From the NCBI GenBank assembly GCA_008729055.1, contig SDUX01000008.1, positions 3,187,756-3,251,755 on the forward strand: 64,000 nucleotides of DNA. Direction: 5' to 3'. The DNA is from Pyropia haitanensis (taxonomy: Eukaryota; Rhodophyta; Bangiophyceae; Bangiales; Bangiaceae). The translations under genes and the position numbers were made by a program. The notes beneath the pieces are model-generated. The model saw only the letters and a list, made by a program, of their open reading frames with translations. It did no database searches and had not been told where the DNA came from. Shown here piece by piece: positions 44,301-53,376 of the stretch. Within the stretch, counting starts at the first letter, position 1. Each line of letters starts with the position of its first letter.

Positions 44301-44671
44301 CAGGTCCAGTGGCACAGTCCGTGGCGATGCCCCGCGTGCTCTGCCAGGCGACACTGCCAGCACAGGCGCCGGAAGCCTCGGCGCACCTGTGTGCGCGACA
44401 GCTCCGCAGACTGACCCCACCAGCGGTTTGGTGCCTGGCCCGCGGGCGGTCGAGCGGCCCACGGGCACCCGCACCTCCACTGACAGAGCGGGTACTCCGG
44501 GCCCGTCACCTGCGCCCGGTGACAACGGGCGCAGAGGGCTCGGCAGCCACGGCGATGCTGGTCCTTGCTTATCTGCCGCGGCGGGGGCCCACCTCCCGGT
44601 GGCAGGCCCCTGCCAGGTCCGTCCTTGGACGGCCCACTGCGTCCTTGGTCCCCTCCGTCGCTCGCCGTCAT
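40859..44671 (-). CDS. Harbinger third frame: duplicated Cys motif plus 28 W-G repeat units
   Basis: A 1,270-residue frame from ATG 44671 (MTASDGGDQGRSGPSKDGPG). Residues about 45-75 and 101-130 hold two copies of C-x2-C-x12-C-x3-C-x-C-PWAARP, a probable metal-binding motif I cannot assign to a family. Between the copies Cys, Pro, Ala and Arg codons differ by silent third-base changes, which supports this frame over the other open frames. Residues about 161-972 are 28 tandem 29-residue units such as PSGWGNQQLQRPPSPRG then QAWWPSGGGQPG. Units 1-25 carry PS-x-W-(G/A), with 21 WG and 19 GW pairs in Ser/Gly/Asn/Gln context, as in Argonaute-hook proteins. The last part is Pro/Ala-rich and overlaps the SANT-like gene in another frame, so the true 3' end is probably spliced earlier or joined to it. 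Both products could be one protein. Confidence 0.55.
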   Translation of the reverse strand: MTASDGGDQGRSGPSKDGPGRGLPPGGGPPPRQISKDQHRRGCRALCARCHRAQVTGPEYPLCQWRCGCPWAARPPAGQAPNRWWGQSAELSRTQVRRGFRRLCWQCRLAEHAGHRHGLCHWTCRCPWAARPPRQDLAGITRPQDGGLRGRELWGSNQGGPSGWGNQQQERRPSPRRQSPPPLGGGQAVPSGWGNQQLQRPPSPRGQAWWPSGGGQPGPSGWGNQQEEPARSQRRQTPPQVGGGQAGPSGWGNQRELRTPSPRRRTPPPLRGGQAGPSTWGNQERQRPPSPRGPAWRPSGGGQAGPSGWADQQLQRARSQRRQTPPPLGGGRAGPSGWGNQQLQRPPSPRGQAWWPSGGGQPGPSEWGNQQEEPARSPRRQTPPRVGGGQAGPSGWGNQRELRTPSPRRRTPPPLRGGQAGPSTWGNQERQRPPSPRGPAWRPSGGGQAGPSGWADQQLQRARSPRRQSPPPLGGGQAGPSGWGNQQLQRPPSPRGQAWWPSGGGQPGPSGWGNQQEEPARSPRRQTPPQVGGGQAGPSGWGNQRELRTPSPRRRTPPPLRGGQAGPSTWGNQERQRPPSPRGPAWRPSGGGQARPSGWADQQLQRARSQRRQTPPPLGGGRAGPSGWGNQQLQRPPSPRGQAWWPSGGGQPGPSRWGNQQEEPARSPRRQSPPPLGGGQAGPSGWGNQQLQRPPSPRGPAWRPSGGGQAGPSGWADQQQQRARSPRRQSPPPLGGGQAGPSGWGNQQLQRPPSPRGQAWWPSGGGQPGPSGWGNQQLQRPPSPRGQAWWPSGGGQAGPSGWGNQQEEPARSPRRQTPPRVGGGQAGPSGWGNQRELRTPSPRRQSPPPLGGGQAGPSTWGNQERQRPPSPREQAWPPSGGGQAGPSGRGHQRQQRPTSPRRRTPPPLGGGEAGPSGRGGEEWEGQPSPRRQAPPPLGDGQAGPSGLRNEQQQRPPSPRGQARPQAGGEAANRPSSSATAGGQPRSLPSPAPRGGIPPSGPQLPSSYSGQQPSAEQPRPGGPSDTGPRPQPFLSNLPAPAATPSGPAAVTTSGERGEPTPPACSPGRARHPPQAPPPVAAAPPAAVAAAPTVPPCSRPLPPPEGGGAAATRLAAAAVGPAPGTTATAAGQRVPPGTAPPRLPRRVADGAAEVAGRPVTEDRADEAVGHRPREAARPATGTATASPMVTATPTERPPQQPPGPARDPAPGVAAEAEEASTAAEEVQRPPPQLQSLEDAAAAAAAARRAFELEWDLASTPTGSPTPPSSAYS
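41756..44191 (-). repeat. 87-bp minisatellite, 28 units, with 435-bp higher-order structure
   Basis: Twenty-eight units of 87 bp (29 codons). Unit types recur in the order LQ/WW, EE, REL, T-ERQ, ADQQ. This block of five (435 bp) is repeated three times (units 2-6, 7-11, 12-16) and again with losses. The last three units are the most diverged. All three minus-strand frames and one plus-strand frame stay open through the array, so open length alone says nothing about coding. Confidence 0.92.
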
Positions 44672-46478
44672 TGTGACCAGCAGGAGACAAAGGCAGCACA
44701 AGATGCGTCTCGCGGTCCGACAGCGAGGGGGACAGGGGCTCGTGCCGGCCTGGCCGCCGATATCCGCCGGCGAGAGTTGGGTCTGACGGCTGAAGGCGGC
44801 CGGCGTCGCGGCCGCCGGTCATAGCCGCTCGACGTCCCGGGTGCGCGATGGATGCGCTCGCCCAAAAAGAACGAACCGGCACTGCTGTGGGGAGCGATCC
44901 CCCCCTACCTCTCGCCACAGCACGAGAGCCCGAGATGCGGCCGCCAGCGCATGTTGCGCGCGGCCACACAGCGGGAAGAAATCAGCCAAGTGTCGCCCGA
45001 AACAGCCACCAACAGCACGTACTCCACAGCGGCGCGCGCGACCATACAGAGCGCGACCCGTTCTGGGCGGCCGCACGTAGACTCGCGGTCTGGACGACAG
45101 CGGCACTAGCCGTGCGGCCGCCCAGAATCCAGGGGAGAGCCGCCTCCACCCGTGCGGCCGATGCCAGGGGGGATGGTCCCCAGCCGCGTCGACAGTAGGG
45201 CCGCCCCGAAAAAAGATACACCAGGCGCGAAAACCGTGCGGCCACGGAGACGATGCGAGGGAAGACGGCCCCTCCCCGGCACGGCCGCGAACAGTGCACA
45301 CGCCCCTCCGGAAGAGGGGGGGCGGCGACGAACCGCGGCCGCCGTGCGGCCACGAGGGACGCACGGGAGTGGCCGCAACGCGGCCGGTGTGCCACCAAAG
45401 ACCCGCACGACGGCGGGGCGGTGCGGCCGTCACTCGCCCGTACGGCGAAGCGGCCGGATCGAAGGTGCCGGGGAGACCAAGGCGGTGCGGTGACCCCTGC
45501 CTCGCCGGCGGCCCCTCCCCGTAGTGGAGGGGGGGGGCCTGGCCGTCGACGGCCACAGTCGCTCCGCCGGACCCTATTGGGTCACACGGGCGGGGCCCCC
45601 AAGTGGCAAACGCCCCCTCCTCGCGCGGGGGGACCGTGCGGCCGACTGCTGCCGCAGCACAATAGAGTTGGGGGGGGGGGGGCACGAGCACGCGGACGAC
45701 CAACGCGGCGCAGGCCGCGATGCAAGGAGGGGCACAGATGGCGACGCGCAACCCCTCCTCGAGCGGGGCGCCCGTGCGGCCGACTGGTGTGGCCGCACAA
45801 TTGAGGGTGGAGGCGGGGGTGGACGAGCGTGCCGGCGACCAATGCGGCGCAGGTCCCGACGCGGGGAGGGGCACAGACGGCGACGCGCACCCGCTCCTCG
45901 TGCATGGCGTCCGCGTGCCCGCCTGGTGGTGCCACAAAAGGGGGTGGCACAGCCGAGTGTGTGGTGGAGTGTGGTGTCGGATGTCAAATGCAAATCGCAC
46001 GGGGCCCGCACGATGAGTGGCCCCCAAGCGCAAAGCACCGATTGGCTGGTGTGCGACGGTCGTGCGGCTCGCGACAGCGGACAACAGTATGGGGGGCACA
46101 TAGACGGAGGGACACCCCGGCTGCATCTGGCGCACAGGCCGACGCCAAAATCAATCTGCCCCCCCTCCTCTTCGAGGCTGTGCGCCTCGCACGCGATTGG
46201 CGCGCCGCATGACTGCGCCCGTCGCGACCCCACGCGTGGGGGGGAGAGGCGGGGCTGCGGGCTGGCGCGGGGGAGCGCTGTGGCCCCGCGTGGGACGCGG
46301 GTGGTGAACTCGGTATACGTAGCATGGCGAGGTCGCTCGCCGCGGGAGGGGGCGCCAGCCAAAGGAGGGCGGGCGTTTCAGAAACCAACTGACACGCTCA
46401 AACCGGCCTCCCAATCGAAGAACAGGGCGGAGGGGGCCGCGCCTCCTCCTGCGGGCGAGTCCAACGACCACCCCCGGC
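44672..46478. other. Harbinger right subterminal region
   Basis: Presumed promoter side of the minus-strand Cys/W-G gene. The word gtgcggcc(g/a) recurs at least six times between 45050 and 45790, and a CCAAT box (minus strand) lies near 46040. Open frames on both strands here look like shadows of low-complexity DNA. Confidence 0.5.
45614..45950. repeat. diverged ~138-bp tandem repeats, 2.5 copies
   Basis: Copies begin at about 45614, 45753 and 45889. Each starts cc(c/g)ctcctcg, continues with a cgtgcggccgactg-type block, and ends with gaggggcacaga(t/c)ggcgacgcgca. They are probably subterminal protein-binding sites of the transposon. Confidence 0.7.
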
Positions 46479-46835
46479 ATGCGCCTGTGCGGACAGTCCG
46501 GCACGGAGTGCCCCCTACCGTGCCCTGTCGGCGGCGGCTTCGCCGACGCCCTCCCTTCGGCGCCACGCGCACTGAACACGTGGCTGGAGGAACATATTAA
46601 CGCAAAGCGCGCCGTAGGGACCACGAAAACAGTACCATTCGAAACTGCCGCTGACAGGCGACGTACGTCGTCCGCCACGTTCGCGAGCGCAGTATCCGGC
46701 GAAGGGGGGGGGGGGAGGAGGGGGCGCGGGATCCGAATGCGGGATGCTCGGATCGACCAGGATCCGCGTGCGTTGGCGCAAGGGACGGCGGCGAGGCCCG
46801 GTGGAGGAAGCTGGGCGGGGACCATCCGCGCTTGA
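46479..46835 (+). CDS. possible small Harbinger ORF, 118 residues
   Basis: Reads MRLCGQSGTECPLPCPVGGG, then a mixed-composition middle (NTWLEEHINAKRAVGTTKTV), unlike the Arg/Pro shadows around it. No domain recognised. The overlapping minus-strand frames look less natural. It may be an exon of a larger transcript or chance. Confidence 0.25.
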   Translation: MRLCGQSGTECPLPCPVGGGFADALPSAPRALNTWLEEHINAKRAVGTTKTVPFETAADRRRTSSATFASAVSGEGGGGRRGRGIRMRDARIDQDPRALAQGTAARPGGGSWAGTIRA

Positions 46836-47539
46836 CAGCACGCTGAGGCAGGGGGGGGGGCGGCACCATAGGACATGCCCCCGCGTCTCGCGACGGCCAC
46901 GACAGAAACACACCCAGAGGCAACCTACGCAACGCCAACGAGAGACGAGAAACCAGTTGACAGTCTCCCCACCTGTCGTCCATCCAGCACACGGAGCCAC
47001 GTGATTGGCCACCTCGACGAAACAGCAACAAAAACACAGAAGTTGGCCCTACTTGCACCTATGACTGCATGAATGTCGCATATGACACAGGAATATAGGG
47101 CAAAAAAAGTCCCAACGTGGCACAAAATGGGCCCAATCCCGGCCAAAGCGGCCCCATTCCTCCAAAGCATTGGCCAAACGTCCCGATACTGACTGGGTTT
47201 GTCGTGCGTGTCACGTGATTTACGGACCAGAATCGAGTGCCGCCGGCATGTTTCGACTGCTGCCCGGCTCCGAGACGGGGGCTACCGCATATTCTCGCTT
47301 CCGTATCCATTTCGTGCAATCCCAGAGCGAAACACGACGATCCGGAGCCATATCGACGTTCTTGTACAGGACTCTTTCCCGTAACCGAGAGGACAGGCTG
47401 GCGACTGGTAAAAATCATGTAGCCCCCGTCTTTGCACAACTACATTACGAACATCGAGAGCCGCCGCTCTCAGCCAGTCACAGACGCGCACGTGGCGTTT
47501 GAAAATTCATACGGCCCTGAGATGGTCATGAGATGGTAA
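46836..47539. other. right end of the Harbinger element, no gene
   Basis: Moderate-GC sequence leading to the right TIR. It contains a short inverted-repeat-rich stretch and GAGATGGT words at 47519-47535 shared with the left end. No supported frame. Confidence 0.5.
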
Positions 47540-48217
47540 CGCATTGGTGGAAACACTCTGAAACCGGGTGTCGCAAAGCCGTGGCATCGCAAAGAATTGC
47601 GAAAATCGCAGCCCGTTGCGAAACGAGTGTTGTTTCCACATTCTCGCCCACTCTCACCGCTTTTGCGTTCTTGTTGTGGATATCTCCCGGCCATTCCCTG
47701 ACATTCATCATTATACTGTAACCAATGAGAGGCCCGGAAGTGAGAGCGGGCGCCCACGCAATGACCTTTGTCGCTCTATATCAGTCACTTTTCTTGCTAG
47801 CGGGCGACACACCGAGCGGGAGATTTTTTGACTCACGACGTGTACAACTCGTCTTTTACAACGTCGTTGCGGTTCACGCATTCGGCTTGCGATCGTTGGG
47901 ATGTCGCCGAGCACCATGTTGTATAGCGCGCTGTGAAGAGGCATTTCGGTTGACCACCCGTCACGGGGTCGTTGTCGCTGGATGGCCCAGCTCGTGACGA
48001 TTCTGCACGTATGAGGCGAGGAGGCGGCGAAGGACCAGAAGCCCTTCTTTCAAAAGATAAACTGAAAAATGCAGAAAATGCTCCATCAGGAGTCGAGAAA
48101 GAGGGCCCGCAAATCCTTGCGAGCTCTGTTTACAACGAAAATCGCAAGGAGAGCTTGAGCCGGTTTAGCCGGCGGTGCGCGGGCGTCAGGGAATCCTGAG
48201 CGCCTCTGTGTCTGAAC

Positions 48218-49086
48218 CAGGGTTGTGAGGGTAATAATTACAGTTATACAATTATAGCAATGATTTCACTGAAATCATCGAAATCATGGGAGGCCTACCA
48301 TAATTATGAACGAGATCGCCACGTTTCTCGATCTCCGAGGTTGGATCGGGCACCCGATCGCAGGACAGCATGTGACAGCACGGAAGTGAAGTTTGGCGCG
48401 CCGTACGGGCGCACGCAAGGCCGTGTGCGGCGGCAGATGGGGTCCGTCTGCAGACGCGGCAAGCTGCGGGAGGAGGACCCCCTAGCCTCAACCACGACAG
48501 CGGCCGCCGCCGCCGCTGCGCTGCTCAGCCGCGGCATCCGCCTGACGCGCGCTGCGCCGGCAGCTACTTAATAGACTGCTGAGTTGATATACGAGTGGCC
48601 CGTTCCAGCAGGTCCTCCTCGCGATCCTCCCCAGCACTTTCATCGTTCCAAACGTCTTCCTCTCCACTTCCTTCCCCACCACTACCCTCCCGCTCTTCGT
48701 CTCCCACGTCCTCTGGCTCATCTGCGACCTCCTCTAGCTCGACATTGTGCAACCCGAGCTCCGAGGAGCCACGGGCAGGCATGTCCACGTGATCTGGTAG
48801 CACGCGCGAGTTGAAGCAAATGTAGAGCAGCTTGTGGAGGGTGGTGTACGACAGCTTCGTGCGCAGCTTGCTGTGGATATTGGCCGCATTGGAGAACGAC
48901 CTCTCTCCGGCCGCGCGTGGCGGTGCTTGCCGCCACCTGGTCTCCACAACATTGGGTGCTTCGAACTGAAGGCTAAATCTACACGTGGCAGCATTCATGG
49001 TTTCTATAATTATAAACTGAAACGAACGAAAATTATAGTGAAATCAAAGCTTCCGAGCATGATTTCACTGAAATCTTGCAACCCTG
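48218..49086. mobile_element. degenerate hAT-family element, 869 bp
   Basis: The ends CAGGGTTGTGAG (48218) and the complement of CAGGGTTGCAAG (to 49086) are typical hAT termini. The flanks tgtctgaac and agtctgaac match at 8 of 9 bases, an 8-bp-type target duplication displaced by one base. Both subterminal regions contain tgatttcactgaaat. Too short to be autonomous. A transposase remnant lies inside on the minus strand. Confidence 0.85.
48564..48998 (-). pseudogene. hAT transposase C-terminal fragment
   Basis: A 144-residue open frame with ERSFSNAANIHSKLRTKLSY followed by TTLHKLLYICFNSR. This is the hAT C-terminal dimerisation motif (ER-FS-a--i---r--L----l--L--i--N). It is followed by a short acidic tail. 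The catalytic DDE part and zinc finger are missing, so it cannot be an active transposase. Confidence 0.8.
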
Positions 49087-49259
49087 AGTCTGAACCCACC
49101 TGGTGGCGGTCGCCGCGGCGGCCTGCGGGCGGGTGCGGCGGCCGCCACCGGCCGCGATCGCCCCGGCCGGCCGCCACGGTCTGCGTCGCCGTCGTCGCCA
49201 CTGCCAGCGCCGAAGTCCCTCGCGCGGGCCGAAGCAGCTTCTTGAGACGTTGACAATTA

Positions 49260-49523
49260 TCACTCACCTTGACCGCACGCCACACCTCCGTCACTGGCCG
49301 GAGAATGACGGTTTTGGCCATTGATCCTTGTGACGAAGAGTCGATCGTGTGTGGCGGTTTTTAACAGCAGAATCTGTCTCAAGCGAAGAATGGCTACCCG
49401 ATTTTCTTGTCCCAGCCTACGCAGCTTGACGAGCTCTGTCTCATCCTGCTCCTTGTTCTCGGTCCTCTCCTCTTTGCTGTCTTTCAGTGCTGTTTTCCTC
49501 CTGGAAAAAGCTCTTTTGCTCAT
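49260..49523 (-). CDS. hypothetical coiled-coil fragment
   Basis: Reads MSKRAFSRRKTALKDSKEER, then a Glu/Lys/Leu helix (ETELVKLRRLGQENRVAILR) and a short tail. Codon usage is not GC-saturated, unlike the host genes. The region upstream on the minus strand (to 49848) is open in another frame, suggesting a spliced or broken gene. It resembles the charged C-terminal helices of transposon SANT-type proteins, but no family can be named. Confidence 0.3.
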   Translation of the reverse strand: MSKRAFSRRKTALKDSKEERTENKEQDETELVKLRRLGQENRVAILRLRQILLLKTATHDRLFVTRINGQNRHSPASDGGVACGQGE

Positions 49524-50229
49524 TGCCCACGCTACTACACTTCACAGGACGAAGAGCACACCACTGCCAAACGGCGGGACGCCCAGAGTCGCTGTTGTCC
49601 TCCTCCATCCACAGCACTGCTCGAGTCTCCATACCCGGAGAGTTTGGCACGCCCAGGGTCAAACGACGCCGTCTTGGGGTGTCAAAAAGCACTGGTAGAA
49701 AAAAAGCACAAGAATCGTTCATGGCTCCACTGTCGCCAAGAGCGTCCCGCGTGGGCTCCCTACCGTGCCCTTTCAGCACTCCTTTTATTTCACCATGGAC
49801 CCTCAGCAGCTGTGAGCGACGACCTGCGGGCGGCACCCCCTGAACCATCCTCCCCCCCCCTCCCCTCTACCGAGACGTCTCACACCGGTCAAAGCGCCCG
49901 CTGTGTACCCGCTGGCACGCCCTCCCCGGCACCTGCCAGCCGTGACCACTGCCCAGAGGCGGGCGACTACGACCGCCAGCCCTTCCCCCCTCCCCCCCCC
50001 CCGCCACCTGCCGTGCACGGTGGCGGCGGTGGCGGACCCCCGCGCGGTACCACCCCGTCGGTTACGATCCGGCAGCCGCGGCAGCCAACCGCCCTCCGGT
50101 CTCCCGCCCCAGACACCGCCAGCACGCCACAGGGACGCGGTCGTCCGCCGCCGCCACCGACAGTGCCGCCGCGTCCCAGACGGGGTGAAGCAAGAGCGGG
50201 GGTGTGTGTGTGGGCAGAAGGAGGGGGGT

Positions 50230-50811
50230 TCAGCCAAAGCGGGTACCGCCGCCGTCCCCCCCGCCCCCACCAGCGCGGTCACGCCGCGCCGCCCGCTCCC
50301 GCCGCGGCGGCGGCGTCGCGGCCGGCCGCCACACTGCGCGCGGCGGGCTGCCGCCGTCGCTACTGCAGCTGCCGTCGGGTGTGTCGCTGTCGCTGCCGCT
50401 GCCGCTGTTGCTGCCGCTGTCGGCGCCCGCGCCGCCGTGCGGGTCCTTGCCGCCGCCGCCCTGCCCCTCCGCGTCGTCCTCGTCCTCGTCGTCAGAGGGG
50501 GCGGGCGCCGCGTGAATGGCGTCTGGCACCGCTTGCCCCGCGTGCGCGCGCCGACACTGGGCGCACGGCCGCGGCCGCCGCCAGGGGCGCCCTCCTCGGC
50601 CTGCTCCGCGGGGAAGCGCACGTGGCGGCCGCCGCCCCTACCGCCGCCGCCACTGTCGTCCGAGGCGGGGCTGCGGCTGACGCGGCGGCCGCGGCCACGC
50701 CGGTGTGGGGAGGCGTCCTCCTCCTCCTCGGCGGGAAACCGGCACCGCCGGCGGCGACGGCTGTCGCCATTGTCGTCGCTGACGTCGCTGTCGCTGCCGC
50801 TGCCGTCACCC

Positions 50812-50842
<31 letters not shown>

Positions 50843-51830
50843 GTGCCACGTCGCGTTTGCCCTCGTCTTGGCCCTCGTCCTCGTCCTCGTCCTCGTCCTC
50901 CTCATCCGACGGCGGCGGGCGCCGCGTAAACGGCGTCTGGCACCGCTTGCTGCGTGTGGACGTGGGCGTGCGGCCACGCCTGCTGCGGGGGGTGTCTGTC
51001 TCTTCGGCCCGCTCCGCGGGGAAGCGCACGTGGCGGCCGCCGCCGCCGTCGCCGCCGCCGCGGGCCACGGCGCTCGCGTCCGCGTCGGGGCTGCGGCTAC
51101 CGCGGCGGCCGCGGCCACGCCGGTGTGGGGAGCCGCTGCTGTCGCTGTCACGGTCGCTCCCGCGGTGGGGCACCTCGGCTGGTGGCACCCCGCCGTCCTC
51201 CTCGTCCTCCTCCTCCTCATCCGACGGCGGCGGGCGCCGCGTAAACGGCGTCTGGCACCGCTTGCTGCGTGTGGACGTGGGCGTGCGGCCACGGCTGCTG
51301 CGGGGGGTGTCCGTCTCTTCGGCCCGCTCCGCGGGGAAGCGCACGTGGCGGCCGCCGCCGCCGTCGCCGCCGCCGCGGGCCACGGCGCTCGCGTCCGCGT
51401 CGGGGCTGCGGCTACCGCTGCGGCCGCGGCCACGTCGGCGTGGCGAAGCGTCGTCCGCCTCAGCAACAAAGCCGCACCGGCGGCCACCGGCGCCACCACC
51501 ACCACCACCACCACCGCCACCACCACCACCACTGCCACCACCGCCGCCGCCGCCGGCGGCGTCGCAAACACGTCGCCCGCCCACCACCCCCTCTTCCGCC
51601 ACCACCGCACCGCCCGCCGCCGTGTCGGCGGCCGCCATGGCCGCCGCCGCCGCCGCTGCCGCCGCCGCCCGCCCCGCGGCGGCGGTCGCGGCGGCCGCCG
51701 CGGTGGCCGCCGCGTCGACCGTGGCGAGGAGCTTGGCCGCCGCCGCCGCGCCGCCGTGCCGCCGCGGCGGCTGCACCAGCCGCCCGTCTGGCGTGGCGTC
51801 GGTGGCCGCTGTGCCCGTCGGGATGGTCAT
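50230..51830 (-). CDS. triplicated HVRFP/TPFTRRPPP repeat protein, unknown function
   Basis: The start at 51830 gives MTIPTGTAATDATPDGRLVQ, followed by Ala- and Gly-rich sequence. The body contains three copies (+ strand landmarks 51334, 51019, 50611) of a module: an RS-like SPRRRGRGR, GRHVRFPAERAEETDTPRS, KRCQTPFTRRPPPSDEE and an acidic stretch. RHVRF fits the RVxF consensus for docking to protein phosphatase 1, and the TP/SP sites are potential kinase targets; both are inferences. In the third copy one C is missing at about 50490 relative to the other two. Restoring it gives the expected PPPSDDEDEDD and an acidic, then basic, tail ending at 50230. Probably nuclear from its basic/RS character. 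Confidence 0.68.
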
Positions 51831-52789
51831 GAAAAACCGTTGGTATGGGGGAGGGGGGGGGGGGTGCGTGCGTGGCGCGGCGAGACGGAGTGGAGAGGGG
51901 GGGGGGGGGGGCGGGGGGGGGGGGGGTCTGGGCCGCGACAGGCGGTGGGCGGGAGGTGGGTGGTGGAGGGGGTGGTGTCCCAGAGTGCTGGGTGATGGAT
52001 GGGTGGGGGGTGGGGGGGGGGGGGGGAGACGCCGGCGTACGGTGTGGAAACAGGGGAGGCGGGGCGTCACCATAGACGTGTGGTGGGAGACGACCGTCGG
52101 GCGGGGAGACGGGGGCGGTGCACAGCAGAACGTGGGACGAGTGAAAAAATAGCGGGAGCGACGGGAGCACCGCGTGGGGGGGACGCCGGGAGCGTACCTG
52201 CACACGCGGGGCGGCGGCACCGCATGCGGGTAGCTGCGAGCAGCACCCAGCCGGGACGACCCGCCCGCAGCACCCCGGGACGCCAACACAGCCGCCAAGC
52301 GCGGCAGGTGTCGCGGGGGGAGGAGGCCGCCCGCCGCGCAAAAAAAAACTGGGTGGCGGGCACCCACACGGAGAAAAAAAAAAAACCGCACCCCTCCCCC
52401 CACCCCCCCCCCCCCCCACCCCACCCCCCCCCCTCATCACCCCCGTGACACCCACCACCACCAGCAAACATCAGCTGCCCCTTTCCCCCCCACCAAACGG
52501 CTCATCCCGGTGGGACCGCCACACCCGACCGCAGCGAGCGGCGGCACGGACCGGACCGGCCCGCCGCGGCCGGCGCGCGTCGGGCAGCCGCCGGCGGGCG
52601 CCGCCGGCGGGTGGCGGCGGCGCCATTGTCACGCGCGCGCCACGCCCGCGGTGGGGCGGGCGGCACGCCCCGTGGGGCGGGCGGCCGCACCCGCCGCGTG
52701 GCCAGGGCGGGGGGGGGGGACGCCGCCGCGGCGGCGGGTCGGCACGCCACAACGGCCACAAGTCCCCCCCCTGCGCCGGTGCCCGCCGC

Positions 52790-52823
<34 letters not shown>

Positions 52824-53376
52824 GCGCGGGGCCGCGGCGGTCGTGTGGGGGGGGTGGCGTACAACGCGCGAGCGGCCGGGTGACCAGGCGGGGCAATACG
52901 CGGACTTGGGGGATGGGAGGGCGACGGGGAATGTCCAAGTCCGTCAACGGTGCGGTGGGGAATCCGTGCGGCGGCGGCCGCACGCCCGCGCGACTGGCAA
53001 AACGCCCGTTGCTCCGGATGGGCGCCCGCGTGGCAGACGGCGGGTCCGCCGGTCTTGGGAGGGGCGGCCGACGCGTGGCGGTGGTGCGCTCTACGTCCAG
53101 AGTGGCAACGACGGAGGTGACGCCAAGGTGCCGCATCACGCAAAAGGTCAAGGGAGGAACAAGAAGAATACATCCATGCATGCGGGTCACAACGCCACGA
53201 GCCGTGCGCGTACCGCAGCCTCCCTTTCCCCCGCAAACACAGACTGCTCGGCCCCAGACCACGCGCGGCGCCCTCGAGGGATGCGCGCCGCCTCCCACGG
53301 CCGCGCGCCCACCGCACCCCACGCCGCCAACGGCACCCCCCCGCAACCCCCCCCCCCCCCCAAAAAAAAAAAACCG
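51831..53376. other. intergenic region
   Basis: 1.5 kb between the start of the HVRFP-repeat gene and the end of the photolyase-hydrolase gene. It has dense G/C runs, A-runs at about 52340 and 52373, and a 12-A run at about 53361, which is a T-tract on the minus strand directly after the photolyase-hydrolase stop. No supported gene. Confidence 0.5.

Larger units (their letters stand above)
35284..47558. mobile_element. PIF/Harbinger DNA transposon, 12.3 kb, apparently complete
   Basis: The ends are perfect 19-bp inverted repeats (GAGTGTTTCCACCAATGCG at 35284-35302 and its complement at 47540-47558). A shared TACCATCTCA follows inside, and a 3-bp TGA lies on both sides (35281-35283 and 47559-47561). 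A 3-bp duplication and TIRs of this GTGTTT-rich kind are typical of PIF/Harbinger. Inside are the transposase (+), a convergent Myb/SANT-like gene (-), a long Cys-motif plus W-G repeat frame (-), and subterminal repeat arrays at both ends. Ends, duplication and gene content agree, so the boundary call is strong. The identical TIRs suggest a fairly recent insertion. TGA rather than the usual TWA duplication is slightly unusual. Confidence 0.9.
35213..48180. mobile_element. older inverted-repeat element interrupted by the Harbinger insertion
   Basis: A 27-bp sequence at 35213-35239 (starting gcgcaccgccggctaaaccg) is present as an exact inverted copy at 48154-48180. Weak similarity continues inward for about 20 bp. 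Removing the Harbinger element and one TGA leaves about 690 bp, a typical size for a non-autonomous TIR element. Flanking cgg triplets could be a 3-bp target duplication, but in GC-rich DNA that is weak evidence. The right arm (47562-48153) carries no gene. An internal hairpin (ccttgcga/tcgcaagg, about 48116-48148) is visible. Confidence 0.5.

Noticed and set aside
41391..44969. Upstream extension of the SANT-like frame through the array (total 1,980 codons)
   Set aside because: The extension reads as an Ala/Arg-rich shadow of the repeats, and a natural start (MFPSPPTARGG) exists at 41390.
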